A stretch of DNA of 64,000 nucleotides from Allacma fusca (Eukaryota; Arthropoda; Collembola; Symphypleona; Sminthuridae), in assembly GCA_947179485.1 (NCBI GenBank), contig OX359245.1, positions 20,881,067-20,945,066 on the forward strand. The letters are read 5' to 3'. Made by a program: the position numbers and the translations under genes. Within the stretch, counting starts at the first letter, position 1. Every line of letters begins with the position of its first letter. The notes beneath the pieces were generated by a model, which searched no databases, was not told the DNA's origin, and saw nothing but the letters and a program-made list of their open reading frames with translations. Positions 34,410 through 44,632 of the stretch are shown piece after piece.

Positions 34410-36003
34410 TTTTACTTGAATCATTCGGGTCAAGTTCAGGTACGTACCCGGCTTGACCATGACATTCTAAGACAAGTCAGGTTCAAGTGCAAGTAAGACA
34501 AATTTACTTGAACCCCAAGTCAAGTTCAGGGTCAAGTAATGGAAAGAAAAAACTTGAACATGAACCTGAGGTTTAATGGTCAAGTTCAAGTAATTTTAGA
34601 TTGCGCATGCCATAAAGGACGGAAGAAATTTCAAAATCACAATCCAATTTCTTGTCATGTTCAGCATATTTTGTTTGCGTATGTTATAAATCAAAGAACA
34701 AAATTCAAAACCAGAGTTAGTTTTATGTAGGTTTTGTTTAACTGACGTTGTTAGTTGTTGCAGCAACCTCTCCATGAAATGAAAGAACTATCTTGATAAT
34801 TCGTATTATTACTTCGAATTATTAGTTTCAACTTAGGTATTAATTTTCAATATAAAATGAGCTTGGATTGTCCATTACAAAAATCAATTAAAAAACAAGT
34901 AAATACTAGTTTACTTTATTAAATATTAAGTTAAGAATACTGGGAATGCTCAAATAGGTATATGTATACATACATATATGAACATTAAATAAAACTTGAC
35001 ACAATATAATACTCGTCATATATACAGTGAAGGTCCATTATAAGAGATCAGCTTATAAGGTGTTATGGGGGAATGGGGATGAGGGATGATTTGTGTGTGT
35101 GTGCGTATGACTTGTTATGTACGCTAATGTTTGGGGGGAAGGGGACTCAAACTTGGAGTGAGAGTGTACGTGACCAAATAATGTACTGTATGCGAGAGAT
35201 TGTAATAATATAGAGAGGAAGAGAGTTTACTAATTGTGAGCCAAAACTGAACCCACTTACCTAATGTAACCTAAACCTAAAGACTAATGTTATGTCAAGT
35301 GTCCTCATACGAGTTCTCTCTCGTTTATATATGATTATAATAATGCAGAGTCAGCTTATTCTTACTTACATGATTACACAATATCAGATGTATCATACCA
35401 AATAATATTCGATTATCATGCACATTACAAAGAGTGACTTCATGTCAGTGTCTCAATAGTATTATGTCGTAACAAAGGAATGTATCGATATGCGGGATGA
35501 ATTTGTATGACCTCAACTTTTATTTACACAGTTAGACGTTTCTTGTAAGGGAAATTGGACAAATTGTTCTATCCTTTATACCTAACTTTTACTGTATTCA
35601 GTATACGCTAAAGGATGTCCTCGAATGGGTTTAAATAAAAAATAGCATTAAAATTGTTTTCTGAATGCGTTTTGGTTTTCAGTCCGACGGAAATAATTTG
35701 CCGATGTATGCTAAAAAAATTTGTAGACATATTTTATTTCTTGTGATACTTAACTTGAATTATCAAGTTCAAGTCACGTTCAAGTCATGGTCAAGTCAAG
35801 TTCAAGTCAAGTTTGGAACTGTAACTACTTGATCAAGTTCGGGTCTTAGAAAATTTACTTGATTACTTGAACTTGACAAGTCAAGTAATTACAGGAACGC
35901 AAGTTATCAAGTTCAGGTTGTGTCTTGAAAATTACTTGAAGTTTCATGGTCAAGTCAAGTTCATGATCAAGTTTTTAAATTACTTGACCCGATCGCACCA
36001 CTG
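34410..36003. mobile_element. hAT-type element, TCAAGTTCAAG motif, left end unclear
   Basis: The right end ...GATCGCACCACTG (36003) is a hAT-like terminus in reverse (CAGTGGTGCGATC), followed by GTATTTAG, the minisatellite word used as a target by the element at 28825. Both ends (34410-34580 and 35750-35995) are arrays of TCAAGTTCAAGTCAAG words in inverted orientation. The left terminus lies within a shortened minisatellite remnant and could not be fixed. A TA-flanked pogo-like piece is nested at 35025-35594. Confidence 0.65.
35025..35594. mobile_element. Possible diverged pogo-type MITE with TA flanks
   Basis: CAGTGAAGGTCCATTATAAG at the left, preceded by TA, and ...TATACCTAACTTTTACTG at the right, followed by TA, form a diverged inverted pair. 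No coding content. Confidence 0.4.
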
Positions 36004-36025
36004 GTATTTAGCTGAGACTTATTAT

Positions 36026-36712
36026 AATAATTTTTTTCAGCGTTACTATTTACAATTTTGAAAATCGTACTATCTCAGATTTACTATCTAATACCCAACA
36101 CGGACAGCAACTTCTGTGTTGACATAAATGTGGTGACATGCATATGCAAACATAAGTGCACAGCATTGACATATAAATAGTGCAGCCAATGAAATGAAGA
36201 AATATGTGGGAAAAAACAAATCGTTATTTTTAGCGGACCTGTAGTTTAAATGAAGGTTCCAGCACATTCCAAGGTTAATTTGATCCTTAAAAGTGGGGGG
36301 ACAGCAGTATAGCCTGTCCCTCCCTGACATTTTTTGGGAGGGACAACTTCCCTCCTGTCCGGAGTACCTGACTACCACGCATGGATTGTATGCGTTTACA
36401 TACAGCCAGCATGCAAGCATTGCCTGCTCGCTGTTGTAGTCGAGGAGAGGTGGTTCCTGCGAACGTAATACACGGGCAGCGCCTTCGCTGTAAACAGAAA
36501 GCCCTATCAGGCTCGATTCCTTGGGACCGTGCCGCAGCTCAACTATAGTCCCTAAATTATTTTTTAAATAATTTTGGGTTGGTTGACTGCAAACTAATTA
36601 TATTTGGCTTCAATAATATCCACAGTATTTAAAATGTATGTATGTACGTTATATGTACATATCCCAAAAAATGTTTCACTATGGGAATGGCTGTTCTGAA
36701 AAAAACAGACTG
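36026..36712. other. Unassigned sequence with a weak tRNA-like patch
   Basis: At about 36431-36540 a stretch contains GGCTCGATTCC, one base from a pol III B box (GGTTCRANNCC), with a possible upstream A-box region. It might be a decayed tRNA-derived SINE head. The rest shows nothing recognisable; the small minus-strand frame 36088-36420 has no known domain. Confidence 0.25.
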
Positions 36713-37022
36713 GTACTTTCTAAGTAAGACGTAGTGTCATTAACATAGGCTAAATAGATGCTCATTAATTAGCAGATAATTTATAGCTTATTAGATCTAT
36801 TTATTGAAAAAAATATCAGTCCGTCCCATAAAACATTGTATTGTTCGTAAGTGCATACAGAATAATTATACATATACAAATGCACACTTTCACCATGCGA
36901 AAAATTTCTTTAGAATTGCTGTTGTAATTGTTAGAGGAAAACAATAATTATTAGCTGAATAAATTCGGCAAAAAGAATTTAACGTACAGCTTTCTGGAAA
37001 TTAGTACATAAATGTAATGATT

Positions 37023-39674
37023 TCACAACCTTACGTACACACAGAATGAGGGATTGGAAGGCACCGATCCACAAATTAATCGCAGAGAATTGCTTTCTTG
37101 TAAGTTTTCAGCACTGTGTGACTGTATACTAAAGTTTTCTAGACTTTCAACCGAAATAGCTTGTCCTTCTGGAGTAAGTATAATGGGCCCTGTTGGAATA
37201 ATTTAAAATTTAAGGGTGTCGGGGGTGGCTGGAGACGAATCTTCTTGTTCAAGTCGAGCTCCTCGAGGAGGGGAGTCGGGCCAAACTTCCTCGTCATTTT
37301 GAATGCTGTCTGTTTGTTTGAGTTCAATCGAAGATGTCAAGGTGTCCCATGAACCTGGGCCTTTTGTTTCTACGGAAGCACCAGTGGTAACCGCATCGTT
37401 TATTCTCCACTTACCACCACTTCCTCCCCAGCCGCCCCCTCCTGTGCCTCTCCCACCTACTCCTCCTTGATTGCCGCCATTCCCACCTACTTCTCCACCT
37501 CCTCCTTGATTACTTCCACCCCACCCCCCACCACCGCCTCCTTTTCCTCCGCCGCCAGTGCCACCTCCTTGTCGTCCACTTCCCCCAACCTCCCTCTCCT
37601 TGACCTCCGCCGCCGCCAGATTTACCTCTTCCACCGCCACCAGAACTGCGCCAACCTCCACCTCCTCCTAGACCACCACCGCCCCATCCCCCTCCTCCCT
37701 GGCTGACCAACCCAGCCTCCAACACCACCACCTTGTCCACCGCCACCCCAACCACCTCCTCCTCCTCCTCCTCCCTGGCCTCCTCCCCCCAACCACCGCC
37801 ACCCCAATCAGTCGGAGCACCCCAGCCCCATCCATCCCCGCCACCCTTAGCTTTCTTCTTTTCCGCTATTGCTTTAGCCTTGGCGATTCTCTTCGTAGCC
37901 TTTGCTTTAGCTTTAGATACTTTCTTACTTGGACAGCTCTTTCCTCCGCCACCACCGCCCCATCCTCCGCCACCACCACCCATTCCTCCGCCTCCCCAGC
38001 CTTGGCCTCCACCGCCTTGGCCGCCTCCACCCCAACCTCCACCACCTTGACCACCTCCTCCATATCCTCCACCGCCGCCGCCTACACCGCCTCCTGCACC
38101 ACTCCAACCTCCACCACCTTGGCCTCCTCCACCACTCCAGCCTCCACCACCGCCTTGTCCACCTCCACCACCGCCTTGGCCACCCCTACCACTCCAGCCT
38201 CCACCACCTTGCCCACCGCCTCCATAGCTTCCACCACCGCCTTGCCCACCTGCAATTATACGGATTATTTCATAGCAATTTGTCTATTTCACAGTATCCA
38301 GCTAGCCAGAAGAACCTACACCTTAATTTCAATTGCCCCAAATTAATGTGAGAAAAATTGGTGAATAGATTTAATAAAGCCATTGTTTATAGTCATTACG
38401 AGAAAATATTACCATGGACCCCTACTATTGTAATAATTATGTGTAAACGAATTACAATAAAGCACTATAAATACCTGTATTCCTAGTAGCTATACCAGCA
38501 GTTAAAATGGCCTTTGGCATTACCATACCCATTGTAGGCGACGGAATTTTCGCAATCAGGATATTTTTCAACAGTTTTGCATGTCTTTTCCTACTTCGAT
38601 CCAGGTCAGCGGTATCTCCAAGATAGGTAGACTCGGGAAGAGACTCAGCAGAACTCTTGGTGACATTTTCTGGCTGAGTTCTACTTTCCCGGCCACAAAA
38701 TTACTTTCCACCTTCCACTCACCCATATATTAACACTGTAATACATAAGTAACTTCCACCAGACTTCCACCTCCCACCAAACTTCCACTTGTCCTTCCAC
38801 TAGACTTTCCATCCAACCTTCCACTTGTCCTTCCACTAGACTTTCCATCCAACCTTCCACCTGACCTTCCACGTGTTCATTCATTTGAAAATAACAGTGT
38901 TGGATCAATTTCGGTGTGTTAACTTATGTTTCGCATTTTTTATTCGTAAAATTAACACGGAGGTGAAAGCACTTGAGTGTTTTAAGTTAAAACGAACTTG
39001 TATTACTAACTATAAAAATGCATGGTACCTGAATGGAGGAAACAAGTTACTGTTACAAAATCATTATGAGTACAAGCATTATGGTCAGATTTCGATGGCG
39101 TTGCGTAAAACTATGTCAAAGAACTGATAAAAATCAACCACTGGAAAACGACTTGGTTCGAAAGAACTCATGGTGAAAGAGCTTACCGGTGAACTGATTT
39201 TTAACAAAAATGTTAAAACGTTTTTAGGAAAATTCCGTAACAACTAACGATTAATGGTAAGACGCAAAATTTCTGGCGTTGCTACTTACTTTTCCCAATA
39301 AATGAAAACCTTGATTTACGGTTTGAATATTCGCATACAGGGGCCAACGCATTAACTATCTCCAGTTCGCACTTTCTGTTTCACCCATCAGAACACAGAG
39401 GGATATGTTAATCAACATAGGGAACCAGGTAGAAGGATCCTCCATCCTTCCAAATTTAAGTGAAAGATCTGGAAGGTGGAAAACCCGTAAAATTTTGGTG
39501 GAAGGTCAAATGGAAGGTCTAGTGGAAGGTGGAAATCCTGGTGGACGGTGGAAGGCAATTTTTTGCCGGGAAAGTAGAACTCAGCCCATTTTCTCTTTTA
39601 CCAAACAACAACCGACGCTGGGGTTCTTCTTTGTTCGTTGAGGTTATTGCGATGGCTACAACCATCAAACCAAC
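37023..39674 (-). pseudogene. Glycine-rich secreted protein gene, copy 1, disrupted
   Basis: On the minus strand, an exon beginning after an acceptor-like CGTACAG (at 39675) reads in frame GLMVVAIAITSTNKEEP, a probable signal-peptide segment. It continues to ...GKREN at 39595, is interrupted by a 915-bp transposon (38672-39586) and resumes exactly in frame as VTKSSAESLPES to ...TAGIATRNTG. A GT donor at 38477-38476 opens an intron of about 228 bp that ends in CAG at 38250. Exon 2 encodes GGWGGGGQ-type repeats, a Lys/Ala-rich block (KKVSKAKAKATKRIAKAKA, about 37890) and a C-terminal domain (WRINDAVTTGASVETKGPGS onward). At least three frameshifts occur in the G-rich part, at about 37805, 37710 and 37590. 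CAA to TAA at about 37201 removes the last roughly 60 residues found in copy 2, which end at 37023. The composition suggests a cuticular, silk-like or egg-coat secreted protein; its exact role is unknown. Some frameshifts could be assembly errors in low-complexity DNA, but the insertion and the stop are clear. Confidence 0.7.
38672..39586. mobile_element. Non-autonomous hAT-type element in an exon, GGAAGGTGG motif, TSD CATTTTCT
   Basis: CATTTTCT (38664-38671 and 39587-39594) is a perfect duplication. The ends GGCTGAGTTCTACTTTCCCG and the exact inverse frame arrays of CTTCCACC/GGTGGAAGG words (38700-38880 and 39465-39560). Removing it and one duplication copy restores an uninterrupted reading frame in the glycine-rich gene. 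Confidence 0.9.
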
Positions 39675-39802
39675 CTGTACGACACAAAAGCGGATTGCAA
39701 TTTATGTGCACGCGAATACTCTGAAATCGGTCAAATATTTAAAATCGTTTAGGGAGAAAAAATGTAAAAATAAATATATCCTTTATAATCAAATCCAGGC
39801 CG

Positions 39803-40318
39803 CACTGATCGGCGCACTCAACTCGCACTCAGAACTCAAAATTTGAGTGCCGAGTGTGAGACCCGCGGTATTCTGACCAGAACTCAGTTTGTGAGGCCGA
39901 GTGCCATAAAAATAGATTACAGTCATTGAGCGAGAATGTGAGGGTAGTATTTGAAGCTCATGTATTCCATAACGGAATGCATGTTGTCCCATCTACACTT
40001 ACAAATTTAGTACATTTTGCCTGCATTTATAGTTTTGATGATTTCGCTTCCGCTAAAAATGAGAGTAATCGTCAGTACAGGGGACGGGTTCAGCGTTATT
40101 CTTTGGCGGATTCCTTGAAATGGCGCTAATTTTAATTTGTTACTGAGAGTTCCTGAGTGCGAGTTTGAGTGCAAGATTTCAGCATGGTCACTCATGAGTG
40201 CGAGTGCGAGCTCTTGTTTGACTCAGAATTTGAGTTCCTGAGTGAGTTCTGAGTTCCGTTTAGAGACTCCTAGCACTCTTGAGTGCAAGATCGAGTTCAA
40301 AAATTTTGCCGATCAGTG
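39803..40318. mobile_element. Non-autonomous hAT-type element, GAGTGCGAGTT motif
   Basis: The ends CACTGATCGGC and GCCGATCAGTG are exact inverses. CCAGGC occurs just outside both ends (39795-39800 and 40319-40324) but the 8-bp flanks match only in part. The arms are arrays of GAGTGCGAGT/ACTCGCACTC words. The next element (40324-42378) abuts and shares these flanking bases. Confidence 0.65.
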
Positions 40319-40436
40319 CCAGGCACTGCTGCCCGCCAAGTTTTAATTCTATTCTATTCTATTCTGTTTACAACTAAGTCTTGTATATTCAAGTCCTATT
40401 ATATTCTGCTAAAGGTTTGGCGAGGCTATTCAAGTC

Positions 40437-41370
40437 TAGTGTTTCTGTCGGTGCAAGTTTTGGGAATAACCGAACTTGCAATTACAATTACAATTGATAA
40501 TGCAAGTACTGGTAATGCCGTAACTGGTACTTGCTAAAATGCGGCAATTAAATCATGCAAATAACCGAAGTTGAACTTGCAATTAGTTGCAAGTACAATT
40601 GCAAGTGCAATTGCAATTTGTAATTGCAAGTTAACTGATATACAGTATAAATCGTCAGCGAAGAGGCAAATTGATCTGTGCATTTTTGATTCGTGGCAAG
40701 ATGATATTCATGTTTCGCTAAATTGAACAAAGTGTATTAAATAAAATGATCTAGATGCAATGCATAATGACAGAAAGGTGCACAAATGAAATAGCCTTTC
40801 TTTTAGCCTTCCAAGGCTAAAATATTGTAAAATTTCATCCTTTTAACATATATTTACAAGAAACACTTAAAATATTAGTATAACTATAATGTATACATAT
40901 TTATATAGGCTATAATTTTGATGCTAATCAAAAATTCACTTAGATTTTGCCTCCTCACCAACGGAATTGTGCACTCACAATCAGTACAATAATTATTACA
41001 CTCATTGAGACATTACTCGTGATTATTATGTACATTTGTTATCATAGCGGAATGACTTTTTGAGGCATTTTGTGGAATTTTGCGCTCAAATTCGAAACGG
41101 TTGCAAGCTGCAATTAAATTGATAAGTATTTTTTAAATTGCAACTTTTTGCAGTGCAAGCACTTGCAATTGCAATTGAATTTCTATCAATTTCAGTTAGG
41201 CATAACCGATAATTGCAAGTATTTAATGCTTGTGTAATTGCAATTTAAGTACACAGAAATTGCACTTGCATCGGCAATTGCAATTTCCTGGTGTAGAATA
41301 ACCGTAATTGAACCGAACTTGCAAGTGCAATTAGTAATTGCGGTTAACTTGCAATTGACAAGAAACACTA
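40437..41370. mobile_element. Nested non-autonomous hAT-type element, TTGCAA motif, TSD TTCAAGTC
   Basis: TTCAAGTC (40429-40436 and 41371-41378) is perfect. The ends TAGTGTTTCTGTC and GACAAGAAACACTA are inverted. Subterminal arrays are made of TTGCAATTGCAAGT words (40475-40630 and 41130-41360). Confidence 0.88.
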
Positions 41371-41638
41371 TTCAAGTCTATTCCTATTCCAACAAAATTA
41401 GATAATTCCTATTCTATTCCTATTCAAATTCTATTCATCAGCAATTAAAAACCGCGCGCTGAAAACTAGTGGATAAAGCGCGCTGTGTAAATATAACTAC
41501 ATTTTCTTTCACAATTCCAATTTCCAGGTCCTTGAATTATAACTTGCTATTGACAATGATAATAAAATAACTGATATTTACCAAATTTACGAGTCAGCAG
41601 AAGAGAATTAAACGGGCGTATAAATAATTATTTGTACT

Positions 41639-41813
41639 CAGGGGTGGATTAATAAAATAATTTTTACCCTGGCCCTAACGCTCAAAATAGATTTGTGGGC
41701 CTTTAGACACGATATCTGCAATTTGAGGGCCTTAGTCAACATTTTTTTTTACCCTGGCCCTAAATTTTTTACCCTGGCCGGCCAGGGTGGGCCACCCCGT
41801 AAATCCACCCCTG
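41639..41813. mobile_element. 175-bp hAT-type MITE, CAGGGGTGGATT, TSD TTTGTACT
   Basis: TTTGTACT (41631-41638 and 41814-41821) is perfect. The ends CAGGGGTGGATT and AATCCACCCCTG are near-perfect inverses. It contains ACCCTGGCC repeats. A diverged sister is at 22189-22351. Confidence 0.92.
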
Positions 41814-41890
41814 TTTGTACTCAATAATTGACAGTTAACAGGCCTGAATTAATAAAGTAATGCCTATCTTCAAAATATATTTCTAGTTTT

Positions 41891-42082
41891 TAGGGTGGCG
41901 CCAGCCCCTTAGTAAAAAAAACCTTGTCTGTACGTCCGTATGTGTGTCCTTCCGCACGATATCTCAAAAACCGCTGCACCGATTTCAATGAAATTTATAT
42001 TATAATTTTTTGAAAAAAATTATGAAATTAAAAAAAACTCAAAATTCTTCCTACTTTGACGGCGGTAACTGACGCCACCCTA
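41891..42082. mobile_element. 192-bp MITE with TAGGGTGGCGYCAG ends
   Basis: TAGGGTGGCGCCAG at the left and CTGACGCCACCCTA at the right are inverted. The interior contains CCGCACGATATCTC and ACCGATTTCAATGAAATTT, a word set I associate with common dispersed insect repeats. No clear target duplication. Confidence 0.6.
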
Positions 42083-42386
42083 CTCGAAGCCTCAAATTAT
42101 CGCGTATCGATGATCTTTACTCATGCAACCAAAGGGTTTTAGTTAATTTTTGTTGTTGTTTATAACATTCTCAGAGGCTCAGATTTGAATAAGAATTTTG
42201 CTGTTTTTACTATTCAATTCTAATCTTGGCATCAGGTGCATATTCTATTCTATTCTAGTCTGGGAGTTTCAAAAATCGAGCTATTCAATTCTATTCAATT
42301 TATTTCTGTATAAATGACGGCAATTCTATTCAAATTCCTATTTTCCTATTCAAGTCGGAATAGAATAGGGCAGCAGTGGTGACAGG

Positions 42387-44083
42387 CCGTGGTGTCTTCG
42401 TTACACAATTCAAACTTCGCGACACAACCACCATAGAGCTAATAGTCTATGCTATGCTATGGAACACTCCGCATGCATGGTGCCAGGCGCCAGACAATGA
42501 GGATACCTTTCTATGGTTTCCTGCAGAGCTTCGCACCCACTTACATGTCCATATGTTTTGCACTGTTGGTATTATATTGATCAAGTGATAAGTTTAATTC
42601 TACGTGCAAAATCCTATTCAGTTTGCAATCGCGAAAAATTAAAAACATACTGACAATCCAAATCATCACATTTAATTAATCAACCGATTTCTTGCTAACT
42701 GAGCTACAAATTATAATGAAGTTATAATTTGTAGTATAATCATTTTTATCAGTAATACGTGTTAAGCCACGAAGGGACAGGTTATAACATGGTGCCAGCC
42801 AATTAGGATACCATTAGTAGTAGTATAGATTTATTGATTTGAGCTTGCGCTCCTTCAATATTGAGATACAAGTGTAATTAGGATACCATTATGTGGTTCT
42901 CACTAGATCTTTGGAAGTGGTGATGGCAGTTCTGCTTAATCGAGTAAGAGAGCGGGTTTGTATTAGCGAGAAAGACCATGCGAGAGAGCGAGATGTTATT
43001 GAGAGAGCGGGTTTGTATTGCGAGAAAAACGAGAGAGACTTAGATTTAATTTAGAGAGACCGTTCATTTAGAGAGACCTTGATTTCACTTAGAGACCGAG
43101 AATCCACTGAGAAACCGAGATCGGGTTTGTGTTGCGACAAAGGGCGAGATACAGAGAGAGCGCGCGCGAGATTTTTTTGAGAGAGCGGGGTTGTATTGCG
43201 AGAAATAGAAAGAGAGGAGACGGTGATTCCACTGATAGACGGGATTTTATTGTGACGAAAGATCCGGTCAAATTCACGCCGTGTTGTCTGTACGTAATTC
43301 AAACCACGCGGCACAGTCCATGCAACATAGAGTAAATGCGCTACTAATCTGTTGGGTTTTCAATGTACTTCCCACCTTTCCCAGTGCAACCTCCTCTATT
43401 AATTCCACAACGTCGTGCCTCTAAACCTCTATTGTATAAAGTAGCAGAAACTAAGTGATCTTCATTTGCTTAAGTTGACAACATAAAGGGCTTCTGATCG
43501 GGACGGGACAATTTCGGAACAAATATTGGCCCCATATTATTTCGGGGCGGAATCTGTACAAATATTTTTGACCCGAGTTATTTCAGGTTGGGATTCGGAC
43601 ATATATTGCATTCCAAGGAGTTCGGGAGGGGCGGAATCTTCTGCTGGAGAAGTAGAAATCAAAAAAACCAGTTATGCAAAACAGCAAATGTGGGGCTGTT
43701 CCGAATCAGTTCTATGATGACAATTAATAAAAGTCGGACAAACATTTGATCGACTTTGAATTTATTTGCCATCACCAGTTTTTACGCATGGTCAGTTGTA
43801 TGTGGCATATTCTAAAGCTACGACGGGGAGAAAAGTAAAAGTCAAAATTAACTCAATATTGAGGGCAGTAACTCAATATTTACTACCGATGTTGTTTTTA
43901 AGGAGATTTACAATAGTCAAATGAATTTCATACGGGACTAACTCCCAGCCGCGATCTACGGTTCAAACTTTGGGCATGGACAGGGCCTTTGTAAGACGTT
44001 TGCCTAATCATGATGCACTGTAAACTATTTGAAACGGTTGTTTTACTGGAATGTAATCCACTTATACTAGATTATTATTATTA
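42387..44083. repeat. Unassigned sequence with degenerate tandem repeats
   Basis: From about 42941 to 43260 a degenerate unit (GAGAGAGCGGGTTTGTATTGCGAGAAA in two halves: GAGAGAGCGGG and TTTGTATTGCGAGAAA) is repeated several times. 42480-42610 resembles 15790-15895. 43495-43640 has the GGGACGGG/TTTCGGGG vocabulary seen at 1126-1460. The ORFs here follow the repeats and are not credible genes. Confidence 0.45.
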
Positions 44084-44110
44084 GCCTTGCGAAGCGGGCT
44101 ACCTTTCTAG
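44084..44110 (+). mobile_element. Helitron-like 3' end
   Basis: The hairpin GCCTTGCGAAGCGGGC (44084-44099) is followed by TACCTTT and CTAG (44107-44110), then T. The structure and loop sequence (GCGAAGC) match the other Helitron-like termini in the window. The 5' end was not found. Confidence 0.5.
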
Positions 44111-44632
44111 TTTACCAATAAGCAACGCTGCATTGCTAAAATTTCTTTGAACTGTACGATTTCAAAATCTCATTTTATTTTACAGAATGTATATAGTTTA
44201 CTAGTATGCAAGCCATCCACCAAGGTATATGGGAAAACTGGTATAGCATAGGTTTGTAAAATATTAAAAATATTAAACTTAATATATAATTAGGCCATTT
44301 TTACATATAAGGCTGTTCTTCGTTTAAATAAATGCAACGTATCCTTTAAACCTCTAATCAGCTTCGATTGGGTAAATTTTACGACCGAAAACAACTTCGC
44401 ATTAATGATTTTATACATAAATTGTTTTGCTTACGTTCCTTGCAAAGGTAAGTTAAATTTAATTTTTGTAAACCAACGTGAATTTGAGGGGGTCGACTCT
44501 GGTCCGGCCAGGGTACACAAAAATAACAGACCCTTCCATGCGCAAAGGCGTTTTTATTTATTTGACTATTTATATTATTCAAAGTCCCCCGTCACTGACC
44601 TCCATACATAAGCAATGACTTATTGTTAGTAT

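Larger units (their letters stand above)
40324..42378. mobile_element. Non-autonomous hAT-type element, CTATTC motif, TSD GTGMCAGG
   Basis: GTGCCAGG (40316-40323) and GTGACAGG (42379-42386), one mismatch, flank CACTGCTGCCC and GGGCAGCAGTG. Arrays of CTATTCTATTC fill the two ends (40345-40440 and 42220-42370, plus 41370-41450). Three more elements are nested inside, making this the oldest layer here. The same CACTGCTGCCCGCCA end word occurs in the palindrome arms at 19971 and 22745. Confidence 0.8.

Noticed and set aside
36431-36540. tRNA gene
   Set aside because: Only a near-match to a B box; no cloverleaf could be drawn, so it is listed only as a weak tRNA-like patch.
37467-38351. Proline/threonine/histidine-rich plus-strand ORFs opposite the glycine-rich exon
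   Set aside because: They are antisense reads of the Gly-rich repeats; the minus frame has a splice-supported exon, a conserved C-terminus and a second copy.
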